DNA from: Guillardia theta CCMP2712
Taxonomy: Eukaryota > Cryptophyceae > Pyrenomonadales > Geminigeraceae
Direction: 5' to 3'
Assembly: GCF_000315625.1 (NCBI RefSeq)
Contig: NW_005434541.1
Coordinates: 122,669-186,668 of the forward strand
Length of the DNA stretch: 64,000 nucleotides
Part shown: piece by piece, positions 1 through 11,957 of the stretch
Layout: each line of letters opens with the position of its first letter
Position numbering within the stretch: position 1 is the first letter of the stretch
Position numbers and translations under genes: made by a program
Notes under the pieces: generated by a model
Database searches by the model: none
The model's input: the letters and a program-made list of their open reading frames with translations, nothing else
Told to the model about the DNA's origin: nothing

Positions 1-460
1 CCTACAAGCTGCAGTTGCGATATATCGGTCACTCCGTCAGACAGGCTCGCCAGGTGCCCCTGCCCTTTTTCTTCTTGTTCGCACAGCCTTTCAATGATTC
101 AAACATTCCGTAGGATGGCCCAATGCGAGTGAGTGTAGATGTGGTAGTGAATCTGTTGAAAAGGAATGTCTGACTTGCATCATTGACGTCTATGAGATCG
201 CATGCACACGGTCACATGCAATCTTGCTTCTCTTCTCTTTGAAATGCTCTTTGATGTTTGTCCTTTTGTTTTATTTCAATCAAGAACGATGAAAACTTAC
301 TTGACCTGTTTGCCTCCAAAATGTACAAAGGTCGTTATTTCCTTCCAAAAATCCTCCTCAGCTTCGACAACATGCGCTTCTAGTCCCAACAATGTCTCGC
401 CAACTAGCTGTACTTGAAGTACCACTAACTATACTGCGCATCCTCTCAATCATTGAAGTG

Positions 461-990
461 TTAACAATCCTCTTCCTCACAACAGTGCCTCATCGCATCC
501 TCCATCAGCTCCCCCAGCTCCAGCGATGTCGTCGCCCACTGGCTCCCCTCCTTCTCCTTCCCCTTCCCCTTCTCCTTCTCCGCCTCTGCTGGGCTCGTCC
601 TCATGTAGGGCCAGCGCGGCAGCCCCAGCTTCTTGCACGCCATCTTGAGAGCCGTCAGCGAGATCCCCTGCGGCACGAGCAGTCAGCGGGGAAGCGAGGA
701 GGGGATAGGGGCACGAGGGCCTGGCCTACCAGCTTGTCGGCGGCAGACTTTTGCTGCATGTGGAAGAGCGCCAAGATGTCCTTGCTGGTGAGGAAGACGG
801 GGCGCTTGACGGGGTCAGCATGAGGAAGAGGGGAGCCTTTCCTGCGCCGAGGGAGGATGGTGACACAGGAGCCTTTCTGAGCGGCTTCTTCGTTTTGATT
901 GCGGTTGGTTGTGCTCAAGCACATTTGCTCTTGAGGATTTGATTCATGCACGCTGTAGTCTCTTGCGAATGAGTTTACATCTAAGAGCAT
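461..990 (-). CDS. RWP-RK domain protein, copy 1 (two exons)
   Basis: Small putative transcription factor. Exon 1 is 990-730, intron 729-668 (62 nt, GTAGGC...CAG), exon 2 667-461, giving about 155 residues. Splicing joins '...SAADKL' to 'GISLTALKMACKKLGLPRWPYMR', which restores a complete RWP-RK core (helix, LG-S-T-LK, then the RWPY signature); neither exon has the full motif alone. RWP-RK proteins are DNA-binding regulators in plants and algae, often linked to nitrogen status or gamete formation; the target here is unknown. No PB1 or GAF domain is visible, so it is a minimal RKD-like form. The segment from about 500 to 860 is nearly identical to 2320-2680 (copy 2), while the N-terminal 40 residues differ. 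Expression is not shown, and a recent partial duplicate that is not functional is possible. Confidence 0.72.
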
Positions 991-1269
991 CCCTTGAATA
1001 CAGAGACGTAGGGGAAGGTACGTGGAATGAGGGAGGATGGAGAGGGTCGGAGAGATGGATACAAGGAAACCTTAAGGCTATGGGGCAGCAAGAGGCGGGA
1101 GGGCAGTGAGGGATGTTTGGGGAAGAGACGTTGTAGCAAACGTGAGCGGGTCCCGTCCAAGAGGAGCTGAAGGTGCTGAAGGAGGTCTACTAGGCGTGAG
1201 ATACGAGGGTACTTAAGTCACGGTCACGAGGTACAACACACGGAGACCACCCCTACCACTCGTTCCATT

Positions 1270-1890
1270 CCTAAAGTGACCGGTGTCACACAGGCAGCGC
1301 CGGAAGCTGCGGCTCGCGGCCCGGGACTCCTGGGGCTGGCGGCATCGGAGTCCGGTTGCCGGCCCGCCGCCGGCCCGCCCGGCCAGGCCCGGCCCACCGT
1401 GGGCCAGCCGGGCGGCGAGCCTAACTAGTAACGCGCGGCGCCCCGGTCACCGTGCTGATCTATTACTTAACCGTCTTTGAGTAAACTTCACACCGTGACC
1501 GGGTCGGACTCGGACGCGGGGCACGGCGGTGCGGGTTTCACAACCGTTGCTTGACTACGGTGAGTGAGTTCAACTTGCAAGTCCGATCACGGCCGACTGA
1601 CTCGGCGGCCGTCCGATCGGAACTTCCGTTACCGTGGCCGGGTACGGTATCCGGCCATGGCCCGGGCGGCCGGTGAGCAGTCACGCGGCAGTGCCCGGGG
1701 GCCCGGCGGCCGGCGGCCCGGCCGCGGCCCGGCCCAGCGCGGCGGAGTCCAACGACTGGCAATAAACTTCAAGTTTCAGTTGTCAAGTTTCAAGTTTCGA
1801 GTCAAGTTTGGCCAGCAGTGCCACCGGATGTTCTCTTTCGGAACTGAACTCGGGAACTTCCGTTTCCGGTGTTGACGGTGACTTCAGATA
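1270..1890. other. GC-rich intergenic island (CCGG/GAGTC word class)
   Basis: A non-coding stretch strongly enriched in GGCC, CCGG, GCCCGG and short words such as GACTCGG, GTGACCG and AAGTTTCAAGTTT. It ends in a run of locally repeated 'caagttt' words. No ORF in it has a recognisable protein. Closely similar word composition recurs at about 3.36-3.48, 5.76-5.85, 18.53-19.10, 25.91-26.33 and 34.20-34.45 kb. Function unknown. Confidence 0.6.
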
Positions 1891-2295
1891 ACTAACCGTG
1901 ACCGTTATTGGCCGGGTCACCGATGGCGGAACTTCGGAACGTTGGCAGCCTGGTTCAACGGTTCCGAAGTTCTACTTACATCTAAATATTCAGTGACTTG
2001 CCGCGAGGCACTTCAACAGATGCCAGTCCGAAAATTGCAATGATTTGAAAGGGATTACTAATGTGTCACTTTGTTTTCACAGTGTACGATGACAAGTGGC
2101 GGCCGAATTCTTTGCCAACGCACTCAGCGGCAATGATCCAGAAAACAGAGCCTCGGAACAGCTCCAATGCTATCCTTTCCCATCCTTGAATTTCATGACA
2201 TAGTAATTCATTCCACACATTGAAGATGAAGTGTTAAAGATATATGCTAAGTACTGTACAGATGAAACAAACTATACTTGAAGCTGCTCTTCCTC

Positions 2296-2807
2296 TCAAT
2301 CTTCTTCCTCACAACAGTGCCTCATCGCATCCTCCATCAGCTCCCCCAGCTCCAGCGATGTCGTCGCCCACCTCCCCTTCCCCTCCTTCTCCTTCTCCGC
2401 CTCTGCTGGGCCTGTCCTCATGTAGGGCCAGCGCGGCAGCCCCAGCTTCTTGCACGCCATCTTCAGGGCCGTCAGCGAGATCCCCTGCGGCACGAGCAGT
2501 CAGCGGGGAAGCGAGGAGGGGATAGGGGCACGAGGGCCTGGCCTACCAGCTTGTCGGCGGCAGACTTTTGCTGCATGTGGAAGAGCGCCAAGATGTCCTT
2601 GCTGGTGAGGAAGACGGGGCGCTTGACGGGGTCAGCGTGAGGAAGAGGGGAGCCTTTCCTGCGCCGAGGGAGGATGGTGATGAAAGGCTCCATCCGTTTT
2701 TTCGAGAAAGATTCATTTGCAAGCTGTCCTCCATTGATATGCGTGAGTGCTATAGTAGCAGGATTTGCTGTTTCAATACACTGGCTAGAAGAAATGTGCT
2801 GCAGCAT
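2296..2807 (-). CDS. RWP-RK domain protein, copy 2 (two exons)
   Basis: Paralogue of the gene at 461-990. Exon 1 is 2807-2547, intron 2546-2485 (62 nt), exon 2 2484-2296, about 149 residues. The spliced product carries the same RWP-RK core with 'LGLPRWPYMR'. Identity to copy 1 is almost complete through the intron and both flanks of the splice sites, so the pair arose by recent DNA duplication rather than retroposition. The first ~40 residues and the sequence upstream are unrelated to copy 1, so the duplicated block captured a new start and probably a new promoter. An 11-residue part of the charged linker after the RWPY motif is missing relative to copy 1. Confidence 0.72.
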
Positions 2808-2889
2808 GATGCGGAGGCCTCAAACCTTTTTTTGATTTCTCGTGTTTGGATACAAATGGGATGGAAGGTTTCTACTGTAGTGTGACAGT

Positions 2890-4480
2890 GATATGATGCG
2901 GAATGAAATTGATGTGAATCTTTGAGACAGGACAGTCAGGTACAACCGCACAGGAAGCTTCTGTCGCAAAAGCTAGCAGGGGAGAATTAAGAAGGGTGCG
3001 GGGGGGGGCAGGAGAAAAACAATCACGACGACAGGGGGGCGCTGACATGATATTTCATCCCTGGTCTTAACAGTTGTCAGCAGGTCACACGATGAAACCA
3101 GTTAAACCCCCAAAAATTCAACAATTTTCAGCAGATATTTGAAAATATCACGTTACCGACTAGTTTTGGCGGCAACCTATCACGGTACGGTCTGTCACTG
3201 CTCAGTCAAAACGTGTAAACTCTCAAAACAAGCCTTGAAGTATGCCAGACAAACAGTCATCGGCTCTACTTCTACGACTCTATATCCAGTCGTCACAAGA
3301 AGTTTTCTACACTGACAAGTTTATATAAGACAGTAGGCTGACTTCTTTAGTAGGAGTCCCCGCCGGGTTCCGGTGAACTCAGAGCAGGACTCCTGAAGCC
3401 GAGCGGCCCGTGACTCTAATAAAAGCCGCGGCCCGCCGGGCCCAGACTGAAGGATCTGCTACAGCTTTGCTACAGTTCGATACGCCTGCTCTAGAAATTT
3501 CTGGAAGATTGAGAAAGGGAAAAAAAAGCAAGAAGACGAGTACATACCAAGAGAAGAGCGCTATCATCGGGGGTGTTCGAGATATTGATATCCTATTGAT
3601 ATCATGAACTCCAAGGATAACTCCAAGGACATCCTTGGAGTTCATGAAAGTGATCCTGTTATCATCATCGCTATGTCCTGAATCTTTTATGAAAATCATG
3701 TTTGTACAGGCCTGAGCTTGTAATACACAGAGCGTCAGTTTAAGAGAGACGAGCGCGTAAAAGACTCCAGCACTTGGAATGCAGTCAGAAGACCCCCCCT
3801 CTAGCGTTGATGAAAGGTCTGCCGGAGAAATGAAGGTTTTCAGTCGCACCGGGATCCCGGAAGTGTCCAACTGGAGTGAAGAAAAAGAGTGTTGCCGGCA
3901 TTTCATTTCTTCCGTTCTGAGTGTCGCCCTGTTTGTGCGGGTTGTATCTTCAGGATACAAACTGACACCACGCTCAAATTTTTCACATTTGGACTATCAA
4001 AGTGTGAGCTGCGCGTTCGTTGATCCTGAGATGTTGTACGCATCCACCTGTGAGAGTAATGAGAATACTAGAACGATCATTGCTGCATTTACTGTAACAT
4101 AGCATGTTGAGCAGTACTTCTCACTGAGAATTTGAGCCGTTTTCCTAGCAGCACGTGAAACACATCTCTACTCCTGTCCTTTGTCCTATCATACTATCAG
4201 TCTTGGAACAAAAGCACACAGCATGGCGGGTTTTACTGCGCTTGTAAAGAATCAGCAAAAACCGGAATCCTGCAGGTGAGAACCTTTGACTTGCGTGATT
4301 GATTGTCTTTCGTCATTGCATACAACAAATCTTTCCTAGTTTAACATCAACATCTCTTAACCTTGATCATGTAACGAAATACCCGTGTTTGATCTGGACC
4401 TCGAACTTGGAAATGTGTTGGTAAGTTGGAATACACCTCGAAAACTCATCTCGATATTCAACAAAACTTCATTTAAGCAG
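2890..4480. other. intergenic region without a recognisable gene
   Basis: About 1.6 kb between two RWP-RK genes. It contains a poly-G tract near 3001-3010, a small CCGG-rich patch at 3356-3480, and a strong inverted repeat at 3602-3647. The ORFs of up to 193 codons here show no family motif and overlap the hairpin, so I do not call a gene. Confidence 0.5.
3602..3647. repeat. perfect 16-bp inverted repeat (hairpin)
   Basis: Arms 'tcatgaactccaagga' (3602-3617) and its exact reverse complement (3632-3647) with a 14-nt loop that itself contains another 'ctccaagga'. Just upstream, 3578-3600 holds two GATAT(C) half-palindromes. It could be a hairpin in RNA or a small mobile-element end; there is no adjacent coding sequence to support either. 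Confidence 0.7.
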
Positions 4481-4504
4481 GACAATATCAGAACAAAAAT
4501 CTAT

Positions 4505-5084
4505 CTAAGGAAACTCGCAGTGTTTCAAAGCCTCATCCATCCACAATGCTTGGCCTACGGAACTCAGGCCCCAACTTGTGAGGCTGCGCTCAAGGATCTC
4601 TTGATCCCTAAACGCGAGCTTATGCTTGTCTTGCAATGAGTCAATCGGCCACCACAGTCTTTCAGAGACCACAGAGCTGCTTTCGGCATCGGAACCTGGG
4701 GTTCTTGCAGATTCGTCGTCCGAAGTGTTGGATCCCTTCGCACTGGCTTTTCTAATGTAAGGCCATTTGGGCAACCCCATTCGCCGACATGCAACTTTGA
4801 GAGCCGTTAAGGATATGCCCTGTCCCAATTGTCAGATCCATAAAATCTCACTTCGAAACACTTCTTACCAGGAAATCTGCGGCCTCTCGCTGCTGCATGG
4901 TGTATAGCTTGATGATTTGTTTCGGAGTCAAAGCAATTGCTGCCTTGCGATGTCCATCTGATGGAGGGTCATTTCTTTTCCGTCTTGGCACCACGAAAAC
5001 TGTATCTGTCGTCTTCAGAGTTTCGGGAGAATCAACAATTTCGCTGCTGTGAGAGCAGCTTGCAACGCTTTCAGAGTCTGACAT
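4505..5084 (-). CDS. RWP-RK domain protein, copy 3 (two exons)
   Basis: Diverged third member of the cluster. Exon 1 is 5084-4869, intron 4868-4820 (49 nt, GTAAGAAG...CAG), exon 2 4819-4505, about 176 residues. Splicing makes '...EAADFL' + 'GISLTALKVACRRMGLPKWPYIRK', a full RWP-RK core with a Lys in place of the first Arg of the signature. The N-terminus is Ser-rich with a basic PRRKR stretch that could be a nuclear localisation signal. The C-terminal half is acidic/Ser-rich and ends in a short segment (ALKHCEF) resembling the end of copies 1 and 2 (AMRHCCEEED), which suggests a conserved C-terminal tail. The start ATG opens an MSDSES leader. Confidence 0.78.
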
Positions 5085-5339
5085 CGATGTCTGTTTCAGG
5101 ATTTAAGGAGCAAGAAGCCTTCGAAAGAGCAGCTTTGGGAAGGTTTGGGAATAAGTACTACGCAGGAAGCAGAAGACAAGATATCGGGTGACGCGAGTAG
5201 CTCGAGGGAAAACGCTCTTGGTTTCACTTTGTGCGTGTGCAAGCAGCCACAGATGAGAAGCGAGGGGAGTCTCGTAAGGTTTTAAAGAGGAAGTCCGCGT
5301 GACTGATCCGTGATGACAGTCAGCAGTCACGGAGGCCTT

Positions 5340-5850
5340 TTGTTAATACCTTTCCATAGCCCCCACCTCAATTTTCCCACACAAAGTACCGGTGGTATGA
5401 GTCCTCTGAAAATCTCGAGGACTTTCCGTCCGCATCTCTTCGATCGCATGGGAGGCTCAGGTGTTGTGACCTTTCTGCACAGCCCCCACCCCCACCCCCA
5501 AATTTCCCAGAGAAAAGTTACCACCCTGCGGGTGGCTCGGAGTTCTGTTCCCTCTGTCGCGATATCTGGGCTTCTAGAGTATTCTGCTGCTGATTCTTTG
5601 CGTCAGCTCCCGCGTGACATTGCTGCGGCGCGGGGATGAAAAACTGTGGTATTCAATAGGTAAGAGAGACTCAGATACTTCCGCAATCTGAAGCGTTGTA
5701 GTAAACTACCACTAGTCACGATGGAATCAGCAGGTCACGAGCTTGCGAATCGTTGTTCACGGCATAAGGCTGGAAACAGTCGGCCCGGACCTCGCCGGGC
5801 CCGCCGGACCCGGCCGTCACTGAAGTGAGAGTAGTACTGCCGGGTATCCT
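5340..5850. other. composite intergenic island (ACCCC part then CCGG part)
   Basis: The left part (about 5345-5520) is rich in CCCCCACC and contains ACCGGT; the right part (about 5760-5850) is rich in GGCCCGG, CCGGGC and GTCACTGA words. It matches the two-part islands at 17-19, 25.5-26.6 and 33.9-34.4 kb. No coding signal is seen. Confidence 0.5.
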
Positions 5851-5957
5851 GATGGGCGTCAGAGGTTACCTGTTAGACCGGTGTTTAGACTGGGAAATGA
5901 CAGGGTGGTCGGTGTAGGGGTGGTCAAAAGCGCGGGAAACAAGCGTGCCAGACAACT

Positions 5958-6045
5958 AAAGGGAGGAAAGGAGGGGAGGAATGGCGGAGGAGAGGAGGAA
6001 TGGCGGAGGAGGGAGGAATGGCGGGGGAGGGGAGGAATGGCACTC
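5958..6045. repeat. imperfect tandem repeat, gcggagga-ggaggaat type
   Basis: Four or so degenerate copies of a roughly 20-bp purine-rich unit (ggaggaatggcggaggag...) upstream of the DDM1-like gene. Low complexity; no promoter role can be inferred. Confidence 0.6.
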
Positions 6046-6403
6046 ATGGGCGAGATCCAGGAGAAGTATTCATGACACGAGAAAATGATTTGTTCTCAAG
6101 GCGCTTGTTGATTGCATAGTGAAAAAACGATCGTTCAGAGCAGGGTGCACAAGTACATTCATGGAAGATGAATATCATATCCTTAGGCATATGAAACATC
6201 GAAGACAGGATATAGCTTACAGGGCAATACTTTGAGGGCTAGCTTTCCGCAGAGTATCTCACAATCATATGCTCTTGTGCGCGCAGAGAGTTGACACTGG
6301 TCTGCAGCAGCTTGCAATGCCCACGGCCAGGGCTACGCGCAGCAGAAAACAAGCGAGTGCGGAGTGTAAGAATACAAGGTGACTAGTCGCTAAAGCATTC
6401 GAG

Positions 6404-9037
6404 ATGTCTGATTTCAGTTGTTTCGGCAGCTCCAGTGGACTGAAGAAGTTCTTTGCAAAGGAAGAAGACAAGCAGAAACCGGAGATCACTGTCGATGACT
6501 CCACTCTGTCAGCAAACCTCAGCACAGCCTCGACACCGGCAGACTCCAAGAGGAAACCCGAGGAAAAGGTGGAGGTGGTGGCTGTCGAGGACGGACGAGC
6601 TCTCGAAGGAGAGTTTCAAGAGAAAACTGAGGAAAATGACGAGGAAAAACTGAAAGAAGACGACGACAACGAGGATTCGCAGGATACGGATGATGCCGGT
6701 GCTGACGCTGATTGGGCCGAAGAGGAGAGGAAGCTCCGTGCAGAGAATGACCTTCGAATCCAAAAGCAGCGTAGCAAAGGCAAAAAAGTAGGGATGAAGG
6801 AGAAGGTTGCCCTGTTAGATAACCTGCTTCAGAAGGCAGCAGCGTACACAGCTTTCCTGAGAGAACGCATGAGGGAAGTTCATCAGGATAACGATAACTC
6901 CAAGTCCGGTCCCACAGGCAGCGCAAAAGGGAATGATGAAGAAAGGGATCCTCGCCAACCCAAAATGGTGACAGGCGGAGTTATGCGCAAGTATCAGATT
7001 GAAGGCATGATGTGGATATGCTCTCTTTATGAAAATGGATTGAATGGAATCCTCGCGGATGAGATGGGGTTGGGGAAGACCATTCAATCAGTTTCCTTTC
7101 TGGCACACTTGTACAGTATGGGAGTGAAAGGCCCGTTCATGATCGTTGCACCATTGAGCACTGTGACGAACTGGCAACGAGAGTTTGCGAGATGGACACC
7201 ATCGATTGAAACAGTGCTTTATCATGGGAGCAAGGAGGAACGAAGGGCGCTCAGAGAGCAGATTGGGTTTGAAAACAAGGTCAAGCATCCTCCAAGCAAG
7301 AGCTTTCCTGTGATCATCACCTCATTCGAAGTAGCAATGAACGATGCAAAGAAGTTGGCGAATCTAAACTGGAAATATTTGATTGTAGATGAAGGACATC
7401 GCCTGAAAAACAAGGATTGCAGACTGCTCCGAGAGTTGAAAAGTCTTAACTCCGACAACCGGCTCTTGTTGAGTGGAACTCCTCTCCAAAACAATCTGAC
7501 TGAGCTCTGGTCCTTGCTCCATTTCATCTTGCCAGACATCTTCCAGGACCTTGCAACATTCCAGACTTGGTTCGATTTTGATGAAGAGCTCCATGCTGAG
7601 AAAGGAACGGCAAGAATCATTGAAGAAGAGAGTAAGAACAAGACAGTCTCTAAACTCCATGCTATCTTGGATCCCTTCTTGCTTCGACGCCTCAAGACCG
7701 ACGTCTTGATCAACCTTCCGAAGAAAAGAGAATACATCCTGATGGCACCACTCACTGAATCTCAAGAAAAAATCAACAAATCGATTGCGGACAAGAGCCT
7801 TGACTCATTCCTGTCGGAGCAAATCACGGAGTTTGAAGTTACAGATGGAAATTGGGAAAGACAAGGCGCTGTAAACAACAAGGCGATGTCTCTTATGAAC
7901 GTCCTTATGCAAATGAGAAAGAACTGCAACCACCCTTATCTTTTTACAGCCCCTTTCGATTCATTAGGCAACATCGTGGTGGATGAGCGACTTGTCAAAT
8001 CTGCTGGGAAGCTGCAGCTGTTGGACCGAATGTTGACTATTTTGAGGAAGAATGGACACAAGGTGCTCATCTTTAGTCAGGTGAGGGCAGAACCGTCTGT
8101 TGCTGTCTCTGAGATGTTTTTGTAGATGACAAAGATGTTGGACCTGCTGGAAGATTATCTCGAGCTTCGGGGATGGCCCTCCCACCGCATTGACGGGACT
8201 GTGAATTGGAAAGACAGACAGGTACAGCATTGGTCAGCTTGCATTAAGATTTGACTTGCTTGTAGTCGCTGATGGATGACTACAACTCGCCGACGTCAAA
8301 CTCTTTCGTGTTTTTGCTTTCAACGCGCTCTGGAGGGCTGGGGATCAATCTGACGACGGCAGGTGGATGAGTGAATGGTTGTTGACTTCAAGCCTCGCTC
8401 ACGTCTTGTTCTACTAGATACCGTCATCATCTACGATGGAGACTTTAATCCGCAACAAGACCTTCAGGCCATGGATCGCTGTCACCGTATCGGACAGACA
8501 AAACCAGTCAGTGTCTTCCGTCTCATCACAGTCCAAAGTGTGGAATCAAAGATTTTCGAGAGAGCAAGCAACAAGCGCAAGCTGGAGTTGGTGGCTATTG
8601 CAAGGAAACGATTCAAAGTGTCCGACAAAGTTGAACACGCTGCCGACATCAACCAGCTACAGGCTGCCGGTCAGGCTGTTTCCGAGGAAGACAAGCGTTC
8701 TTTGGTATGACATGAGATGTGCCGTCCCTCGTTTGATTTTGTGTCTAGGTGAAGAACTTGACTGAGATCCGACAGTCGATCAGCTCGACCGAGTTGGTTG
8801 AGTTGCTGAAGCCCAAGGTAACGGTTAAATAACTCCCTGACCTCGAGCCCTGAGCGTTCGCAGTCTCTGGATGACGTGAACAAGGAGGTTATCAGCGAGC
8901 CTGACTTGGAAATGCTGCTGCTGAAGCGAGGAGGTAAGCGACGCTTCGGCTTGATGTCGCCCCTTGCATCTGACGCCATCCCGTCAGACGATGGGTCGGA
9001 GGAGGACGGGAAGGGCTGGCACTTCATTCCCTCATGA
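6404..9037 (+). CDS. DDM1: SNF2-family chromatin remodeller, DDM1/LSH (HELLS) type
   Basis: ATP-dependent nucleosome remodeller; DDM1/LSH enzymes maintain DNA methylation and transposon silencing. Seven exons: 6404-8080, 8126-8221, 8266-8362, 8418-8704, 8749-8817, 8864-8933, 8988-9037. The introns are 44-55 nt, all GT-AG, and the joined frame closes exactly (2346 nt, 781 residues; family members are about 760-840). The N-terminal ~180 residues are acidic/charged. The ATPase core shows Walker A 'DEMGLGKT', DEAH-variant 'DEGH', 'SGTPLQNNL', and 'LRKNCNHP'-like '[10 protein letters not shown]'. The helicase C lobe spans the introns ('FSQ', '[11 protein letters not shown]', '[14 protein letters not shown]'). 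The segment '[10 protein letters not shown]...[14 protein letters not shown]' is characteristic of DDM1/LSH rather than ISWI or CHD. It converges with the LRR gene 45 bp downstream. Confidence 0.93.
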
Positions 9038-9081
9038 GCTTTGTTTGTCTATACTTCTACTTGTAGTCAACCTTTAAACCC

Positions 9082-11196
9082 TCAACATCGGACGAGAGTC
9101 CCGTTCTCCTGCAGGGCTGCCATGAAGCCCAAGACTCCCGCAGCTGAGAGGCCGCAACTAGCAACGTTCACCACCTGGAGGTTCCGGAGCCTCCCGAGGT
9201 AGCGCGAGATCTCACCGGAAGCTTCATCGCCCAGCTGGTTGTCCGAGAGGTCGAGCTCGCGCAGCATTGGGTTGTACATGAGGGCATGGGCGATGCGTAG
9301 GCAGCCATCAGGCCCCAGCTGATTCGAGGAGACGTCAAGAGCGACCAGACTCTCGTTGCCTTGCAGAACCTCCGCCAACCTCGTCGCGCCCGTGTCATGC
9401 AACTTGTTTCCACCTAGCCACAGTCTCTCTATGATAGAGTCGTGGCCCAGCACGCTTCTCAGCTTCTCTACTCCTGCGCTGCTTAGCTCGTTCTGGCTCA
9501 AGTCCAGCTGAGACACCCTGCAGTGATCCCCCTGCATGGCTTGAGTTAAAGTTTGCACGTCCGAGTCGCTCACGCGGCTCCCGCGCAAGCTGAGAAAGGA
9601 GGCGCCGGTTCGGATCCTCTGCATCGCTGTGTGCAGCGTGACCCGGAGCATAAGGTCCTCGTGCGACGCTGCCTTCCTCTGCCCTCCCAGCGACTTCTGC
9701 ATATCTCTCGCCTCCTCCTCTACTTCCTCAAGACGCCGGAGGAGCTCGGGCTCTCCTGCCTCCTCCCCAGCCTGCTTCCGAGCACGCGCAAGGCAGACCA
9801 TGGCAGCTTCGAAGTCTTTCTCTTTGAGGCTGCTGAACCAGTCAGTCCTGCATGTCGCTGCTCCTCCACCCTCACAGCTCCTCTGCTTGCTCGATGCCCT
9901 TGATCAGCGACGCACGCCCAGCTGCTCTTTCCAACTCTCTCTGCGTCCAACGTCAATCAAGCCCGGCGACCAGACAGCTCTGACCTCCTGCTCCTCGAGC
10001 GCGTCCATAAGCAGCCGGTCCTGCGCACGCTTGACGAGGTGGAGGGTAAGAAGGAAACAGCACCAGGTCGGCATTGCCATGCAAGTCGACGCGCTCTATG
10101 AGCTCGAGGAGGTGAACGGGAAAGTCACTGCAGGAGTTGTTGCGCAGGCTGAGGACGAGCACGTCATCAAGACAGAGAGAGACAGCAACGACCTTAGCAG
10201 TCTCAGTGACGTCATCCTCCCTAGACATTCGGGGAACGCAGGGCCTATGCCGTTGCTGTCGAGGACCAACTCTCGCAAGGTCTGCAAGATCAGACTTGAT
10301 GAGGAAAAGAGCAGAGGAGAGGGAGAGGGTGAGAGACCGGATGATCGAAGTTCGCTGTCAGCAGCTCACGCACTCCGTCATTGCGCAACTTGTTGCCCTT
10401 TAGATTCAAGCTTACGAGGGTGGAACATGTCTCTGAGTGTGATGGTTGGTCAGTCAACAAGAGAGATTCTGTTTCTTCTCTCACGCAAAAATGCTCCTAA
10501 GCCGCTCGCTCCTTCGCTCCCGATCGCGTTCATTGACATGTCAAGCTTGGTCAGGCTCGTCGCTCGTTTGACATGCTGGAGTATGCTCGGAACTAAAAGG
10601 CAGACGTTGACCTAGGCCGGCGACAACCAAGTCCAAACCTTGAGGGTCATGAATGTGCAGGTGGGACAGTATCACTTCTGAGCTCTCCAGCTGGATCTTA
10701 TTCAGCGTATGAGCCACCTTTTGTTCAACTTTCTCAGCTGCTTGACTCGCGATCCGTGCGGCCTCTTGCTCGAAATCAGCTTCAACCTGAGGCATCTGGA
10801 AGTGAGAAGTGCTGGTCGAGCAGCGACTGGTCACCTTCCAAGGCGCAAAGTCGAGATTCTCTGTAAACGACCGCAAACTTGGACCCTCGTGGCTCGGAAG
10901 GTCCACGGGCTGTTGAAGGACATGCTGGAACTCAGCGATGATGGCTTCCTCTTGCGAGTCTTTCTTCATGTACTGCAAACACGGGTGACCAACGTCTTCA
11001 CGGCCTCAATCACCTTGAGGAGAACAAGCCCGCTGTTTCCTGCTACTTCTTCGTCGTCACTTGAGAACTTCCCTTCTTCCGCCAATCGCTGAACACATAC
11101 TCTCAGCATGATTCCTCTCAGGGTCGCCATTACCTTGTTCCTCTCTTTCTTCTGTTGCAGCTTTGCACGTTCTTTCACTTGTCTGTACTTGCCCAT
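9082..11196 (-). CDS. leucine-rich-repeat (RNI-type) protein, multi-exon
   Basis: Probable scaffold or sensor protein with ribonuclease-inhibitor-type LRRs. The probable first exon starts at 11196 (MGKYRQVKER..., lysine-rich, coiled-coil-like). Further exons follow near 10.95-10.65, 10.60-10.49 ('LTKLDMSMNAIGSEGA'), 10.46-10.36 ('LVSLNLKGNKLRNDG'), 10.29-10.2 ('LRELVLDSNGIG') and about 10.2-10.1 kb. The last exon, about 9.80-9.08 kb, carries six or seven repeats of the LxxLxLSxNxL type ('LDLSQNELSSAG', 'LWLGGNKLHDTG', 'LDVSSNQLGPDG', 'LDLSDNQLGDEA'). One intron of about 46 nt (GTTTGG...TTTTAG) can be placed near 10.64-10.60 kb; other boundaries are approximate. No kinase, NACHT or membrane segment is visible. 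Convergent with the DDM1-like gene. Confidence 0.8.
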
Positions 11197-11670
11197 TGAG
11201 CCTCTTGTTGCCTCAAAACAACCTCAGCGGCTGACAAGTCTGGTTACATCATTAAATGCTCATCTGCAAAGATTGAAGTAAGATTCACAACTCGAGGCTG
11301 AGCTCACACTGAGCGGCAAGAGAAGCATAACTCTCGCATGATCATCTTCACAACTGATTGACTGCCGTCACCTCGATCTCAGCCCTTCTCCTCGTCTTCT
11401 CGTGTCCTCTCTTCCTCTCTTCTGCTCACACTGGTAGCTACTCCGCCATGTCGGAAATCTTCTACTGAATCTTCACTACTGCTTCACTATCTGTTTGGTT
11501 GGGAAGGAGGGCGATGAGTGATCCCACAAACCCAGGCAGATCAGCTCCAAGAGCATGGCGGGATAGGGGAGGGAGGTGGGGAGGGCGAGGAACAGAGGGG
11601 AGAAGAAGAGAGGAAGATGATGGAACAAGAGACATGAAGACTTCTGCAGACAAGTTTCCTATCTGAGAGT

Positions 11671-11814
11671 GATCGGTTGTCGCTGTTGTGGTACAAACTT
11701 GCAAGTGATCGGTTGTCGCTGTTGTGGTACAAACTTGCAAGTGATCGGTTGTCGCTGTTGTGGCACAAACTTGCAAGTGATCGGTTGTCGCTGTTGTGGT
11801 ACAAACTTGCAAGT
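11671..11814. repeat. 36-bp tandem repeat, four copies
   Basis: Unit 'gatcggttgtcgctgttg' + 'tggtacaaacttgcaagt', repeated four times with a single substitution. Open frames cross it on both strands, but they only translate the repeat. It lies about 150 bp upstream of the GT41 gene's likely start. Confidence 0.9.
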
Positions 11815-11957
11815 GCAGGTGCGGATCTTTCATGACGGCCACGAGGCATGCCTCCTCGCCGTGGAAGAGCGCATGCGTCTCTTGACATGAAGTCAGTCGG
11901 GGGTCAGGGACTGCCTTGCCGGGGTAATGGAGAGATGAAGCTCGTAGGAGCTGATGA

